From Demequina sp. B12 (GTDB lineage Bacteria; Actinomycetota; Actinomycetes; Actinomycetales; Demequinaceae), in the NCBI RefSeq assembly GCF_028823635.1, contig NZ_JAPEHU010000003.1, positions 248,001-312,000 on the forward strand: a stretch of DNA of 64,000 bases. Direction: 5' to 3'. Made by a program: the position numbers and the translations under genes. The first letter of the stretch is position 1, and each line of letters starts with the position of its first letter. Shown piece by piece: positions 9,153 through 18,049 of the stretch. A model generated the notes under the pieces. That model was not told the origin of the DNA, did no database searches, and was given only the letters and a program-made list of their open reading frames with translations.

Positions 9153-9172
9153 CTTGCGAAGTCGGAGAGGAC

Positions 9173-9556
9173 CTAGTCCTTGCCGTCGATCTTGCTCTTC
9201 AGCAGGAAGGTCAAGAGGATCCAGCCTGCGAGCGCCGAGGCGAGCCACACGATCACCGTTCCCAGCAACCAGGCGGTCACACCGTCAATGGTGAGGCCAT
9301 CGGTGAAGATCGTCGTGAGGAGCAGTGCGACGAAGGTGGAGATCAGGGCGACACCGCCCTGCAGCGCCTTCGCGTACTTCACTGCCATCTTGAAGATGAA
9401 GGGAGAGAACAGGGCCTGGGCGACCACGAAGATCAGCACGGCGACAATGAAGCCGCTCAACTGAGTGTCGAAGCCGTCCACGAAGTAGTCAGCGACCCAC
9501 AGGCCGACGACCGCAGCGATGAGGTTGGTCAGAGTGTTCCACAAGAATCGCACCAT
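9173..9556 (-). CDS. Small four-helix membrane protein, phage-holin-like family
   Basis: The 127-residue protein is almost entirely hydrophobic with four helices and a charged end (KSKIDGKD). The pattern VRFLWNTLTNLIAAVVGLWV with VDGF and a later TDGLTIDGV turn matches the widespread actinobacterial membrane proteins annotated as phage holin family / superfamily IV. There is no phage context here, so it is unlikely to be a lysis holin. The start was set at the ATG that lies 7 nt from a TACCGT box, eight residues inside the longest frame. Confidence 0.7.
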   Translation of the reverse strand: MVRFLWNTLTNLIAAVVGLWVADYFVDGFDTQLSGFIVAVLIFVVAQALFSPFIFKMAVKYAKALQGGVALISTFVALLLTTIFTDGLTIDGVTAWLLGTVIVWLASALAGWILLTFLLKSKIDGKD

Positions 9557-9563
9557 GGTCCTG

Positions 9564-9569
9564 ACGGTA
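9564..9569 (-). promoter_or_regulatory. -10 box (TACCGT) of leaderless holin-like gene
   Basis: On the minus strand TACCGT is followed by 7 nt and ATG at 9556. Confidence 0.5.
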
Positions 9570-9625
9570 CTCCTCCTCATGCCAGTCGTGCAGGACGAAC
9601 GTCCACGACACGCCTGGAAGAGTCG

Positions 9626-10054
9626 CTACTCCGTGCCGCGCGTCACTCTGTTCCACGCATTGGTGACGGCAACGGTCTCCACAATTGCGCCCAACTGCTT
9701 GCGAGTGAAGAACTCCCCTGCCAGCTCACGCGCCTCGACTTCCAGCCCGCGGGGATAGTCAGTGAGGATTTCCGCGAACCTCACCGCCGCGGCGTCACCC
9801 TCGGAGATCAGATCGTGGCGCATCAGTTTGACGGGACGGGCGAGGGCAGAGATCAGCACTGGCGATGCTCCCTGCGCCGCCAACTGCTCAGAGTGCAGAC
9901 GAATGCAGTAGGAACAACCATTGATGTGAGACACCCTCAGGCGGATCATCTCGCGCAGGCGCGGCTTAAGATCCGCGCCCACTGTCATGTCAAAGTCCTC
10001 GAGCGCCTTGAGGAACTCCGGACGTACCCTCGCCGCTGTCACGGAAGGGACCAT
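9626..10054 (-). CDS. Carboxymuconolactone decarboxylase / AhpD-like protein
   Basis: The 142-residue protein carries the AhpD-core signature SHINGCSYCIRLHSEQL (about residues 44-60), with the CxxC pair and downstream His typical of peroxidase-type members. The following segments ALARPVKLMRHD and YPRGLEVEARELAGEFFTRKQ fit the CMD all-helical fold, which forms multimers in the cytosol. Members with CxxC act as thiol peroxidases or alkylhydroperoxide-linked reductases; true decarboxylases lack it. It stands alone, divergent from valS. Confidence 0.88.
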   Translation of the reverse strand: MVPSVTAARVRPEFLKALEDFDMTVGADLKPRLREMIRLRVSHINGCSYCIRLHSEQLAAQGASPVLISALARPVKLMRHDLISEGDAAAVRFAEILTDYPRGLEVEARELAGEFFTRKQLGAIVETVAVTNAWNRVTRGTE

Positions 10055-10204
10055 AGCAACGCCACACGCCCTTGCGCTACCACCCTCGCCATAAACGACC
10101 GTTTACCGGCTCGTTACCGCCACTTTCCTTGCTCCTGAACAGGCATCGGCCGTCAGACCGACCCGGATTCCTGCACAGGTGCACAGTTCTGGAACAATGA
10201 GCCC

Positions 10205-13036
10205 ATGACTGCGCGCATCCCCGACAAAGTGACCGTCGACGGACTCGAAGACCGCTGGAACGACACCTGGGAAGAAGCCGGCACCTACCGGTTCGACTCG
10301 TCGAAGTCCCGCGAAGAGATCTACTCGATTGACACCCCTCCCCCCACGGTGTCGGGATCGCTCCACGTCGGCCACGTATTCTCCTACACGCACACCGATG
10401 TCGTGGCGCGTTTCAAGCGCATGTGCGGTCGTGAGGTCTTCTACCCCATGGGTTGGGATGACAACGGCCTGCCCACTGAGCGTCGCGTCCAGAACTACTT
10501 TGGTGTCCGATGCGACCCCACCCTCCCCTACGTCGAGGGCTTTGAGCCGCCTCACGAAGGTGGCGAAGGCAAGTCGATCAAGGCCGCCGATCAGCAGCCC
10601 ATTTCCCGACGCAACTTCATTGAACTGTGTGAACGCCTCACCGAAGAGGACGAGCAGCAGTTCGAGCACCTGTGGCGTCGCCTAGGACTCTCGGTGGACT
10701 GGTCGCGCACCTACCAGACCATCGCACCGTCCTCCCAGGCCGTGGCCCAGCAGGCGTTCATCCGTTCACTCAAGCGTGGCGAGGCATATCAGGCCGAGGC
10801 CCCCACGCTGTGGGACGTGACGTTCCGCACCGCTGTCGCCCAAGCCGAGCTTGAGGACCGGGAGCGTCCCGGCGCCTACCACCGCCTCGCATTCGAGCCT
10901 GCCGCGGACATGGAAGAGGCCACCGGCTCATTCGAGTCAGTGTGGATCGAAACCACCCGCCCCGAGCTCCTGGCCGCGTGTGTGGCCCTCGTCGCCCACC
11001 CGGACGACGAGCGCTACCAGCCGCTGTTCGGCAAGCATGTGCGCACCCCCATCTTCGGTGTCGAGGTGCCCGTCGTGGCACACCGTCTGGCGTCGCCAGA
11101 CAAGGGCTCCGGCATCGCCATGATCTGTACGTTCGGTGACGTCACCGACGTGATCTGGTGGCGTGAGCTCGACCTCCCGGTCCGTTCCATCCTGGGCCAC
11201 GACGGCCGAGTGCTGTCCGACGCTCCCACGGGGATCGACTCCGAGGCTGGCCTCGCCGCCTATGCAGAAATCGCTGGCATGACCGTGTTTTCCGCACAAA
11301 AGCGCATGGTGGAGCTGCTGCAGGAGGCGGGCGTCATGGACGGCGAGCCGCGTGCCATCCAGCACCCCGTGAAGTTCTTCGAAAAGGGCGACAAGCCCCT
11401 CGAGATCGTCACCTCCCGCCAGTGGTACATCGCCAACGGCGGCCGGGACGCCTCGCTGCGCACCGCGCTCTTGGGACGCGGCGACGACCTGAACTTTGTG
11501 CCCGCACACATGGGCAAGCGCTACGAGAACTGGGTCAATGGCCTCACCGGCGACTGGCTCATCTCCCGTCAGCGCTTCTTTGGTGTGCCCATCCCCGTGT
11601 GGTACCCCCTCAACGACGCAGGCGAGATCGTGTGGGACTCCCCCATCGTTCCTTCCGAAGACCAACTGCCCGTGGACCCTTCCTCAGACGCCGCCCCCGG
11701 CTTCAGCGAAGACCAGCGCGATGTCCCCGGTGGCTTCACCGGCGAGAAGGACATCATGGACACCTGGGCTACATCCTCATTGACGCCCCAGATCGTGTGC
11801 GGGTGGCGTGACGACCCCGAGCTGTTCGCCAAGACCTTCCCCATGGACCTTCGCCCCCAGGGTCAGGACATCATTCGCACCTGGCTGTTCTCCACCGTGG
11901 TCCGCTCGCATCTGGAGCACCACGATCTGCCGTGGAAGCACGCCGCGATCTCTGGCTGGATCCTGGACCCGGACCGCAAGAAGATGTCGAAGTCCAAGGG
12001 CAACGTGGTGACCCCGCTGGGTCTCCTTGAACAGCATGGCTCCGATGCAGTGCGCTACTGGGCAGCCTCTGCCCGCCTGGGCACTGACGCAGCATTTGAC
12101 GAAGGTCAGATGAAGATTGGCCGCCGCCTCGCGAACAAGGTGCTCAATGCCTCGAAGTTCGTGTTGGGTGCCACCGGCATCGCGACCGCAGCGAATGAGT
12201 CACTTGATGCTGGCATCGCGGCTACCGCGCATGTGAGCGGCGGCGTCATCAACGGTTCCCACCTAGGACTCGGTGGCGGTGCCGCTGGAGACACGCATCC
12301 TGCCGCCATGGACGGGACCGGTTCGCTCGTTTCGAATGCCCTGGACCGTGCTCTCTTGGCTGCGTTGGCTGACGTTGTCGAGACCGCGACCACCGCGTTT
12401 ACTGCTTACGACCACACGCGCGCCCTTGAGCAGGCCGAGACCCTGTTCTGGACCTTCTGCGACGACTATGTGGAACTCGTGAAGGCACGTGCCTATGACG
12501 GCGCGGCTCCGGGCGAGGACATTGACCCGCTGGCGTCCTGCTCTGCTGGTGCGGCATCGGCCCGTGCCACGTTGGTGATTGCGCTTGAGACCTTCCTGCG
12601 CCTGTTCGCACCGTTCTTGCCGTTCGCGACCGAAGAGGTGTGGTCCTGGTTCCGCCCGGGTACCGTCCACCGTGCTGAATGGCCCACTGCGGCACCACTA
12701 CACGCTGTAGTTGGCGATGGTGCAGACGCCACTATCGTGGGTGCAGCCGGCGAGGCGCTGGCCGCATTGCGCAAGATCAAGTCTGAGGCCAAGGTTTCCC
12801 AGCGCACCGAGATCGAGTCTGTGGACCTGCTGGTGCCTGAGGCTCGGGTTGCTGCCGTTCATGCCGCCAAGGCTGATGTCATGGCCGCTGGCCGTGTCAA
12901 GGCGCTGCAGATCGTTGATGCGGTGGCTGCGCTCGACGAGGGTGTGGATGGAGACGGTCCGGAAGACGGCTCCGGCGCTCCCCTTGCTGACACGAATGTG
13001 ATGCGCACCGAGAACGCGGTGCTCGCTCAGGCCTAA
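10205..13036 (+). CDS. valS: Valine--tRNA ligase
   Basis: This class I synthetase charges tRNA-Val. The HIGH-type motif is HVGH at residues 54-57 and the KMSKS motif is at 593-597 (KKMSKSKGN). The core MGWDDNGLPTERR identifies valine specificity, and the editing domain runs between about residues 200 and 380. The 943 residues exceed the usual length. Part of the excess is a Gly/Ala-rich insertion around residues 660-700, just before the anticodon-binding segment NALDRALLAALADVV, and the C-terminus has an acidic Gly-rich tail. An AACAAT box lies 6 nt before the ATG. An 8-bp GCATCGGC motif is about 55 nt upstream; a decamer copy is inside the gene at 12554-12563. Confidence 0.97.
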   Translation: MTARIPDKVTVDGLEDRWNDTWEEAGTYRFDSSKSREEIYSIDTPPPTVSGSLHVGHVFSYTHTDVVARFKRMCGREVFYPMGWDDNGLPTERRVQNYFGVRCDPTLPYVEGFEPPHEGGEGKSIKAADQQPISRRNFIELCERLTEEDEQQFEHLWRRLGLSVDWSRTYQTIAPSSQAVAQQAFIRSLKRGEAYQAEAPTLWDVTFRTAVAQAELEDRERPGAYHRLAFEPAADMEEATGSFESVWIETTRPELLAACVALVAHPDDERYQPLFGKHVRTPIFGVEVPVVAHRLASPDKGSGIAMICTFGDVTDVIWWRELDLPVRSILGHDGRVLSDAPTGIDSEAGLAAYAEIAGMTVFSAQKRMVELLQEAGVMDGEPRAIQHPVKFFEKGDKPLEIVTSRQWYIANGGRDASLRTALLGRGDDLNFVPAHMGKRYENWVNGLTGDWLISRQRFFGVPIPVWYPLNDAGEIVWDSPIVPSEDQLPVDPSSDAAPGFSEDQRDVPGGFTGEKDIMDTWATSSLTPQIVCGWRDDPELFAKTFPMDLRPQGQDIIRTWLFSTVVRSHLEHHDLPWKHAAISGWILDPDRKKMSKSKGNVVTPLGLLEQHGSDAVRYWAASARLGTDAAFDEGQMKIGRRLANKVLNASKFVLGATGIATAANESLDAGIAATAHVSGGVINGSHLGLGGGAAGDTHPAAMDGTGSLVSNALDRALLAALADVVETATTAFTAYDHTRALEQAETLFWTFCDDYVELVKARAYDGAAPGEDIDPLASCSAGAASARATLVIALETFLRLFAPFLPFATEEVWSWFRPGTVHRAEWPTAAPLHAVVGDGADATIVGAAGEALAALRKIKSEAKVSQRTEIESVDLLVPEARVAAVHAAKADVMAAGRVKALQIVDAVAALDEGVDGDGPEDGSGAPLADTNVMRTENAVLAQA

Positions 13037-13060
13037 CCCCCGTTCCCTAACCCCCGTTCC
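13033..13060 (+). repeat. Two perfect tandem copies of a 14-nt unit
   Basis: CTAACCCCCGTTCC is repeated head to tail, the first copy holding the valS stop codon. It is probably a local slippage product with no evident function. Confidence 0.6.
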
Positions 13061-13120
13061 CTAGCCCTCGCCCCCTTTCCCCTGGCCGTAGATACTCGGC
13101 GGGGTTCGGGCAGGTTGCAC

Positions 13121-13151
13121 GCGCTGGCCGTCACTTTTCGACGGCCAGCGC
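13121..13151. terminator. Bidirectional terminator overlapping the end of the AbiEi/DUF559 gene
   Basis: GCGCTGGCCGTC and GACGGCCAGCGC form a perfect 12-bp stem around ACTTTTC. It contains the last codons and stop of the minus-strand gene and lies about 85 nt after valS, so it probably ends both convergent transcripts. Confidence 0.8.
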
Positions 13152-14108
13152 GCCACCTTTTGCACGTTGTGCCATCACCGCACGCAACGTGTCGCGGCAC
13201 CACTGCGGACGCTCCTTGATGTCCCAGTAAGAGAACCGGACGCTGACAATGCCCTGCGCCAACAGTGCAGCGTCTCGGTTGAGGTCGCGCTGCCAATGCC
13301 CCTGAGTGGCGTGGAAGGCAGCACCATCCAACTCCACCGCGATACGCAGTCCAGGGTGGTACATGTCGAGCCTGTAGCGCTGACCGCCCACCACCACGTC
13401 GAACTGCTTGATGAAGCTTCCAAAGTCGCGAAGGCCAAACACGTCACGGTGCGCATCCCGTTCCAGAACCGATTCCGCCCCGTCCTGCGAATCCTCGAGC
13501 AGTTGCTTCAGCAGCTGCCGGTCCTTGATACGAGGCATCAAGGCAAAGCACCGCCGCATCTCCTCACGCGAAATGCGGCCACGTGCCAAGGCACCCAGCA
13601 CCACACCATCACGCGACTCATGCGGCAACCTCCCGTAGGCCTGCACCAGCGCCATGGCGGGGTCAACAATCTCCCAGCCGTTCACCACGTCGCACAGTGG
13701 CGAGTACTTGGCGTGAGTGATCCGAACCCAGTCAGGCACCTCAACGATCCTGGTCTTGCGCGGAATCAGAGCATTGATGACCCGTGGCGGCTCCGCGATT
13801 TCCCCGGCGATGTACAGCGCTGTGGAGCCTGATAGAATCCCTCGAGTTCCCAGCCAGCTTGCCACCGCATCCGCCCGAGTCCAGAAACTCGTCGCAGTCT
13901 GGGCGTGCGCATAGTGGTGCGGCGTGACCTTGACGATCTCCCCACGCTCGAGCGCCCTACGGACCGCAAAGTCGCTTGACGCAGCTACGAGTTCGTGGCG
14001 CGGGAAGGCGTGCCAGGTGGCGGCAAGAACGTCCGCGATCTCGCGCGGATGGGAACACTGTGGGAAGGCTCGGAACCGTTTCACAGTTGCCACTGTGTCC
14101 AGGCTCAA
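13131..14108 (-). CDS. AbiEi-type antitoxin domain plus DUF559 nuclease-like domain protein
   Basis: The 325-residue protein has two parts. Residues about 35-190 resemble the AbiEi_4 winged-helix/antitoxin domain: FPRHELVAASSDFAVRRALE, then a short wing, SGSTALYIAGE and DPAMALVQAYGRLP. From about residue 225, VLERDAHRDVFGL leads into a DUF559 (Vsr-like endonuclease fold) segment with YRLDMYHPGLRIAVELDGAA and HWQRDLNRDAALLAQGI; the D and E residues match the restriction-type catalytic core. Such proteins are common in actinobacteria as single genes without a partner toxin. Whether it cuts DNA is unknown. The start is uncertain between TTG 14108 and GTG codons up to 14084. Confidence 0.75.
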   Translation of the reverse strand: MSLDTVATVKRFRAFPQCSHPREIADVLAATWHAFPRHELVAASSDFAVRRALERGEIVKVTPHHYAHAQTATSFWTRADAVASWLGTRGILSGSTALYIAGEIAEPPRVINALIPRKTRIVEVPDWVRITHAKYSPLCDVVNGWEIVDPAMALVQAYGRLPHESRDGVVLGALARGRISREEMRRCFALMPRIKDRQLLKQLLEDSQDGAESVLERDAHRDVFGLRDFGSFIKQFDVVVGGQRYRLDMYHPGLRIAVELDGAAFHATQGHWQRDLNRDAALLAQGIVSVRFSYWDIKERPQWCRDTLRAVMAQRAKGGALAVEK

Positions 14109-14330
14109 CGCTCAGGAACACGGCCAGCAAGCAAGTTGTGGACAGGGCCGATGCTGGACGTGGGCTGTGGGCGGACGTGCAAGTTCCAAGGGGGTAGACG
14201 TGGCGGGTCGCGCCCGCCGGAGGTCCCCGGGCGCAGGCCGGTTGTGCAGGGGTGCCGGCCGCTCAGCGCGTGAGAACTACGGCCAGGACGCCGTAGGCGC
14301 CAGGGGCCCGCCGCGTTTCTACGGCTAGGG
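14109..14330. other. GC-rich intergenic region with one decamer copy
   Basis: 222 nt between the AbiEi/DUF559 gene start and the end of clpX. It contains GGGCCGATGC at 14145-14154 and a weak inverted repeat (GCCGTAG 14290-14296, CTACGGC 14319-14325) that may act as the clpX terminator. No RNA gene or further coding sequence is recognisable. Confidence 0.5.
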
Positions 14331-15593
14331 CTATGCGGCGCCTTCTTGTGGCTCGTCGAGGTGAGTCTCATAGGCAGGGAGCACCCGCTCCATCACGACA
14401 TCACGGGTCACGACCACGCGAGCCACATCTTCGCGTCCCGGGACATCAAACATGGTCTCCTGGAGGACTTCCTCCATGATCGCGCGCAGACCGCGGGCGC
14501 CAGTGCCACGCTCCAGTGCCTGCTCAGCGATAGATTCAATCGCATCCGGCTCAAACTCGAGGTGCACGCCATCAAGGTCAAACATGCGCTGATACTGCTT
14601 GACCAGTGCGTTCTTGGGCTCCGTCAGGATCGACACCATGGCCTCAACGTCCAGCGGCGACACCGTCGCGATCACCGGCATGCGACCAATGAACTCAGGG
14701 ATCAGACCAAACTTGTGAAGGTCTGCGGGGGTGACCTGCGCGAACAGGTCCGAGTTGTCTGCTTCCTTGAGCTGCGCTCCGAACCCGATGCCCTTGCGGC
14801 CCACCCGGGAGGAGATGATCTCTTCAAGTCCTGCGAAGGCGCCGCCCAGGATGAACAGCACGTTGGTGGTGTCGATCTGGATGAACTCCTGGTGGGGGTG
14901 CTTGCGTCCACCCTGCGGGGGTACAGAGGCCTGCGACCCTTCCAGAATCTTCAGCAGTGCCTGCTGGACGCCCTCACCGGACACGTCCCGGGTGATCGAC
15001 GGGTTTTCCGCCTTGCGGGCAACCTTGTCAATCTCATCGATGTAGATGATGCCGCGTTGTGCCTTGTCGACGTCGTAGTCGGCGGCCTGCAGCAACTTGA
15101 GCAGGATGTTCTCGACGTCTTCACCCACGTAGCCGGCCTCGGTCAATGCCGTGGCGTCGGCAATGGCGAAGGGCACGTTGAGCATGCGGGCGAGGGTCTG
15201 CGCCAGGTAGGTCTTTCCTGTTCCGGTGGGACCAATGAACAACACATTCGACTTAGCGATGTCGACGTTGTCCTCACCGGCCTTGGCCGCTGTCTCTCCT
15301 GCACGGACACGCTTGTAGTGGTTGTACACCGCAACAGACAGCGCGCGCTTGGCCTGCTCCTGTCCCACGATGTACTGCTCCAGGAACCCGAAGATCTCCC
15401 GCGGCTTGGGCAGTTCGGTCAGCTCAGCCTCAGCCGCTTCCGCGAACTCCTCTTCGATGATCTCGTTGCACAACTCGATGCACTCGTCGCAGATGTAGAC
15501 GCCGGGGCCTGCAATCAGCTTGCGGACCTGCTTCTGCGTCTTGCCACAGAACGAGCACTTCAGCAGATCACCGCTGTCGGCTGGTCGTGTCAT
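14331..15593 (-). CDS. clpX: ClpXP protease ATP-dependent unfoldase subunit ClpX
   Basis: ClpX is an AAA+ hexamer that recognises, unfolds and threads substrates into ClpP. The 420-residue protein starts with the four-Cys zinc-binding domain (Cys13, Cys16, Cys35, Cys38), then Walker A GPTGTGKT at 121-128, Walker [11 protein letters not shown] and the pore and sensor regions, including [12 protein letters not shown]. The ATG has an AAAGGAGACC ribosome binding site. It lies downstream of clpP2 on the same strand but is separated by a terminator, so it has its own promoter within 15594-15761. Confidence 0.98.
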   Translation of the reverse strand: MTRPADSGDLLKCSFCGKTQKQVRKLIAGPGVYICDECIELCNEIIEEEFAEAAEAELTELPKPREIFGFLEQYIVGQEQAKRALSVAVYNHYKRVRAGETAAKAGEDNVDIAKSNVLFIGPTGTGKTYLAQTLARMLNVPFAIADATALTEAGYVGEDVENILLKLLQAADYDVDKAQRGIIYIDEIDKVARKAENPSITRDVSGEGVQQALLKILEGSQASVPPQGGRKHPHQEFIQIDTTNVLFILGGAFAGLEEIISSRVGRKGIGFGAQLKEADNSDLFAQVTPADLHKFGLIPEFIGRMPVIATVSPLDVEAMVSILTEPKNALVKQYQRMFDLDGVHLEFEPDAIESIAEQALERGTGARGLRAIMEEVLQETMFDVPGREDVARVVVTRDVVMERVLPAYETHLDEPQEGAA

Positions 15594-15742
15594 CGGGGTC
15601 TCCTTTCACGGCCGCGGGCGCCATCAACTCGGGCCGTACCCATTCAGGCTACATAGGACCTCTGACGTGTGCCGCTCGACTCGCCGCCAGCGTGTTCGCC
15701 CGTGGATAAGTCCACTCGGGCGTTGGCGCCGCCTCCCCATGC

Positions 15743-15752
15743 GCATCGGCCC
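15743..15752. repeat. Decamer motif copy GCATCGGCCC
   Basis: Intergenic copy between clpX and clpP2, about 150 nt upstream of the clpX start. Confidence 0.6.
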
Positions 15753-15761
15753 TCCGCACGC

Positions 15762-15801
15762 GACGACGGCCGCCTCTCCCAGCGGAGAGACGGCCGTCGT
15801 C
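15762..15801 (-). terminator. Terminator of the clpP1-clpP2 operon
   Basis: GACGACGGCCG...CGGCCGTCGTC arms extended by CTCTCC/GGAGAG give a long near-perfect stem around CAGC, directly after clpP2. It shows that clpX is transcribed separately. Confidence 0.85.
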
Positions 15802-15823
15802 ATGAAGGCAGTGTGCGCCCGGT

Positions 15824-16546
15824 TTAGCCCTGAGCCTTGCCTAGCGCGCGGTCCTCAGGCGACACGGTGTCGACACCCTTGCGGGACTCGAGCACCTGGT
15901 CAACCAAGCCGTACGCCTTGGACTCCTGAGCGGACAGGAAGCGGTCGCGCTCGATGTCCTCGCGCACCTTCTCCGCAGTCTGGCCGGTGTGCTTGGCGAG
16001 GGTGTACTCCAGCCACTCGCGCATGCGGATCATTTCTTCCGCGTAGATCTCGATGTCCGAGGCCTGTGCGCGTGCGCCACCCTCGATGCGAGGCTGGTGG
16101 ATCATCACGCGAGCGTTCGGCAGGGCGAGTCGCTTGCCGGGCGATCCAGCAGCCAACAGCACGGCGGCGGCGGATGCTGCCTGACCCAGGCACACGGTCT
16201 GCACCTCGGGCTTGATGTACTGCATGGTGTCGTAGATCGCGGTGAGCGCGGTCTGGGAGCCACCGGGGCTGTTGATGTACAGCGTGATGTCGCGGTCGGG
16301 GTCCTGAGACTCGAGCACGAGCAGCTGCGCCATCACGTCGTCTGCCGAGGCGTCGTCGATCTGCACGCCCAGGAAGATGATGCGGTCTTCGAACAGCTTG
16401 GCGTAGGGGTCTTGGCGCTTGAAGCCGTATGCGGTGCGCTCCTCGAACGAGGGCAGGATGTAACGCGACGACGGCCCTGCGGGGGCAGCCCCGCCAAAGC
16501 CTGCGGTGCGAGCACCGGCCTGCATTGCCTGGTAAATCTCGCTCAT
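15824..16546 (-). CDS. clpP2: ATP-dependent Clp protease proteolytic subunit ClpP2
   Basis: A serine peptidase that forms a mixed barrel with ClpP1 and degrades proteins fed by ClpX or ClpC. The 240 residues include an N-terminal Ala/Gly-rich extension, nucleophile Ser125 in [11 protein letters not shown] and His150 in VMIHQP. The start ATG overlaps the clpP1 stop by 4 bp (ATGA), indicating translational coupling. Actinobacteria carry such pairs and need both subunits for activity, as shown in mycobacteria. Confidence 0.96.
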   Translation of the reverse strand: MSEIYQAMQAGARTAGFGGAAPAGPSSRYILPSFEERTAYGFKRQDPYAKLFEDRIIFLGVQIDDASADDVMAQLLVLESQDPDRDITLYINSPGGSQTALTAIYDTMQYIKPEVQTVCLGQAASAAAVLLAAGSPGKRLALPNARVMIHQPRIEGGARAQASDIEIYAEEMIRMREWLEYTLAKHTGQTAEKVREDIERDRFLSAQESKAYGLVDQVLESRKGVDTVSPEDRALGKAQG

Positions 16547-17157
16547 GCCTGGCCTCCCTGCGATGAGTCGCCTGCTTCTGCGGCGTGCGTGATGACCTTG
16601 TCGACGAAGCCGTACTCGAGCGCCTCGGGCGCGGTGAACCAGCGGTCGCGGTCGGCATCCTTGTTGATTTGCTCAACGGTCTTGCCGGTCTGCTCCGCTG
16701 TCAACGTGGCGAGCGTCTTCTTCATGTGCATGATGAGCTCTGCGTTGATACGGATGTCCGTGGTGGTGCCGTAGATACCGCCGGAGGGCTGGTGCATCAT
16801 GACGCGGGCGTGGGGCGTCGCGAAGCGCTTGCCCTGCGCGCCGGAGGACAGCAGGAACTGTCCCATGGAGGCCGCCATACCCATGGCCACCGTCGCCACG
16901 TCAGGCTTGATGTACTGCATGGTGTCGTAGATCGCCATGCCAGCAGTGATCGACCCACCGGGCGAGTTGATGTAGAGGTAAATGTCCTTGTCCGGGTCTT
17001 CCGCGGCAAGCAGCATCATCTGGGCGCAGATGGCGTTGGCGTTGTCGTCGCGCACCTCATCGCCCAGCCAGATGATGCGTTCGCGCAGCAACCGGTTGAA
17101 GATCGAGTCGCTCAGCCCCATGCCGGAGCCGTCGCCTCGAGCCGTGATCTCGTTCAC
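16543..17157 (-). CDS. clpP1: ATP-dependent Clp protease proteolytic subunit ClpP1
   Basis: First gene of the clpP1-clpP2 operon. The 204-residue peptidase has Ser97 in [10 protein letters not shown], His122 in VMMHQPSGG and the conserved [18 protein letters not shown]. Initiation is at a GTG preceded by AGGAGG, which fixes the start. The 5' region holds an unusual hairpin with a homopolymeric loop (17290-17311). The long divergent spacer shared with the DUF4190 gene is a likely place for control of both. Confidence 0.96.
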   Translation of the reverse strand: MNEITARGDGSGMGLSDSIFNRLLRERIIWLGDEVRDDNANAICAQMMLLAAEDPDKDIYLYINSPGGSITAGMAIYDTMQYIKPDVATVAMGMAASMGQFLLSSGAQGKRFATPHARVMMHQPSGGIYGTTTDIRINAELIMHMKKTLATLTAEQTGKTVEQINKDADRDRWFTAPEALEYGFVDKVITHAAEAGDSSQGGQA

Positions 17158-17289
17158 GTGAGTCCTCCTGTTTGAACGTCTTGCTTGACCCTAACGCGCG
17201 CACCCCGTTTGCTATTGCCGTTTACCCCCTTGTTTCGCTACAGGGTGAACAGGGAATCGCGGCTCTCGTCCTACGGGTGCGCCCCCTGT

Positions 17290-17311
17290 CCCCCTCAGGG
17301 GGGTGAGGGGG
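17290..17311 (-). promoter_or_regulatory. Hairpin with six-C loop in the clpP1 upstream region
   Basis: On the minus strand CCCCCTCA, six C residues and TGAGGGGG form an 8-bp stem with a pure C loop, 133 nt before clpP1. A second GGGGG run follows and allows alternative pairing. The role is unknown. Confidence 0.4.
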
Positions 17312-17326
17312 CAACATTCGTCCTGA

Positions 17327-17378
17327 GGGCCGATGCGCGGGTTGGTCCTGGCCGGTACGCTCAAGTGAGCATCGGCCC
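17327..17378. repeat. Inverted pair of the decamer motif
   Basis: GGGCCGATGC (17327-17336) and GCATCGGCCC (17369-17378) are perfect inverted copies 32 nt apart in the divergent promoter region of clpP1 and the first DUF4190 gene; the second copy ends 24 nt before that ATG. Confidence 0.65.
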
Positions 17379-17402
17379 CAGTTCTTACGAGGAGAAAACG
17401 CC

Positions 17403-17939
17403 ATGTCACAACCCCCAGAGGACCCTTTCGCCACGCCGAACAACAACGCAGACGCGAGCGCCACTCCCCCGCCCGCAGCGCCGCAGCCGGAGCAGCCTGG
17501 CCAGCCACAACCTGGGCAACCGCAGTACGGTGCTCCTCAGTACGCGGCACCGCCGCAGGGAGCTCCTCAGCCTGGCCAGCCGCCGTATGGCGCACCTCAG
17601 TACGCGGCTCAGCCCCCTCAGCAGCCCTACAAGAACCCTGCCACCGCAAAGAACTGGATGGGCATCACGTCGCTCGTGACGTCGATCTTGGGCATCAGCT
17701 TGGCGGGAATCATCTTCGGCCACCTGGGCCGTTCAGCTGTCCGCAAGGGCGAAGCCGACAACCCCGGAATGAGCCTGGCCGGACTGATCATTGGCTACAT
17801 CGGGATGGTGCTCAGCATCATCGCGATCATCGCGATGTTCGCGTTCTTTGGCTGGTTCATTGACGAGTGCGGTGGCTCGAACCCCGCCGACTGGTGCACG
17901 AGCGAAGTGTCCTACACGTGGGAAGCACAAGGCGCCTAA
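17403..17939 (+). CDS. DUF4190 domain membrane protein with Pro/Gln-rich N-terminus
   Basis: Residues 1-80 are rich in Pro, Gln and Ala with repeated QPGQP, PPYGAPQYA-type units. Two hydrophobic helices with the DUF4190 pattern follow: LVTSILGISLAGIIFGHLG, then RKGEADNPGMSLAGLIIGY. A short extracytoplasmic tail contains two Cys residues (DECGGSNPADWC). Such proteins sit in the actinobacterial membrane; their role is unknown. A GAGGAG site precedes the ATG. The next gene is a paralogue and a terminator stands between them, so this is a tandem duplication and not an operon. Confidence 0.85.
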   Translation: MSQPPEDPFATPNNNADASATPPPAAPQPEQPGQPQPGQPQYGAPQYAAPPQGAPQPGQPPYGAPQYAAQPPQQPYKNPATAKNWMGITSLVTSILGISLAGIIFGHLGRSAVRKGEADNPGMSLAGLIIGYIGMVLSIIAIIAMFAFFGWFIDECGGSNPADWCTSEVSYTWEAQGA

Positions 17940-17954
17940 ACCACAAGATTCGGG

Positions 17955-17998
17955 ACGATGCCCCGGAGACCTCCGTAGGGGGCCTTCCGGGGCATCGT
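17955..17998 (+). terminator. Terminator between the two DUF4190 genes
   Basis: ACGATGCCCCGGA (17955-17967) and TCCGGGGCATCGT (17986-17998) form a perfect 13-bp stem with an 18-nt loop, followed by CGCTTTCC. Confidence 0.85.
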
Positions 17999-18049
17999 CG
18001 CTTTCCGATAGATTCCAGGCGACATCAATCGTTCTATGAGGGGGATCTC

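Noticed and set aside
17281-17340. 6C RNA gene
   Set aside because: Only one C6-loop hairpin is present; the motif needs two.
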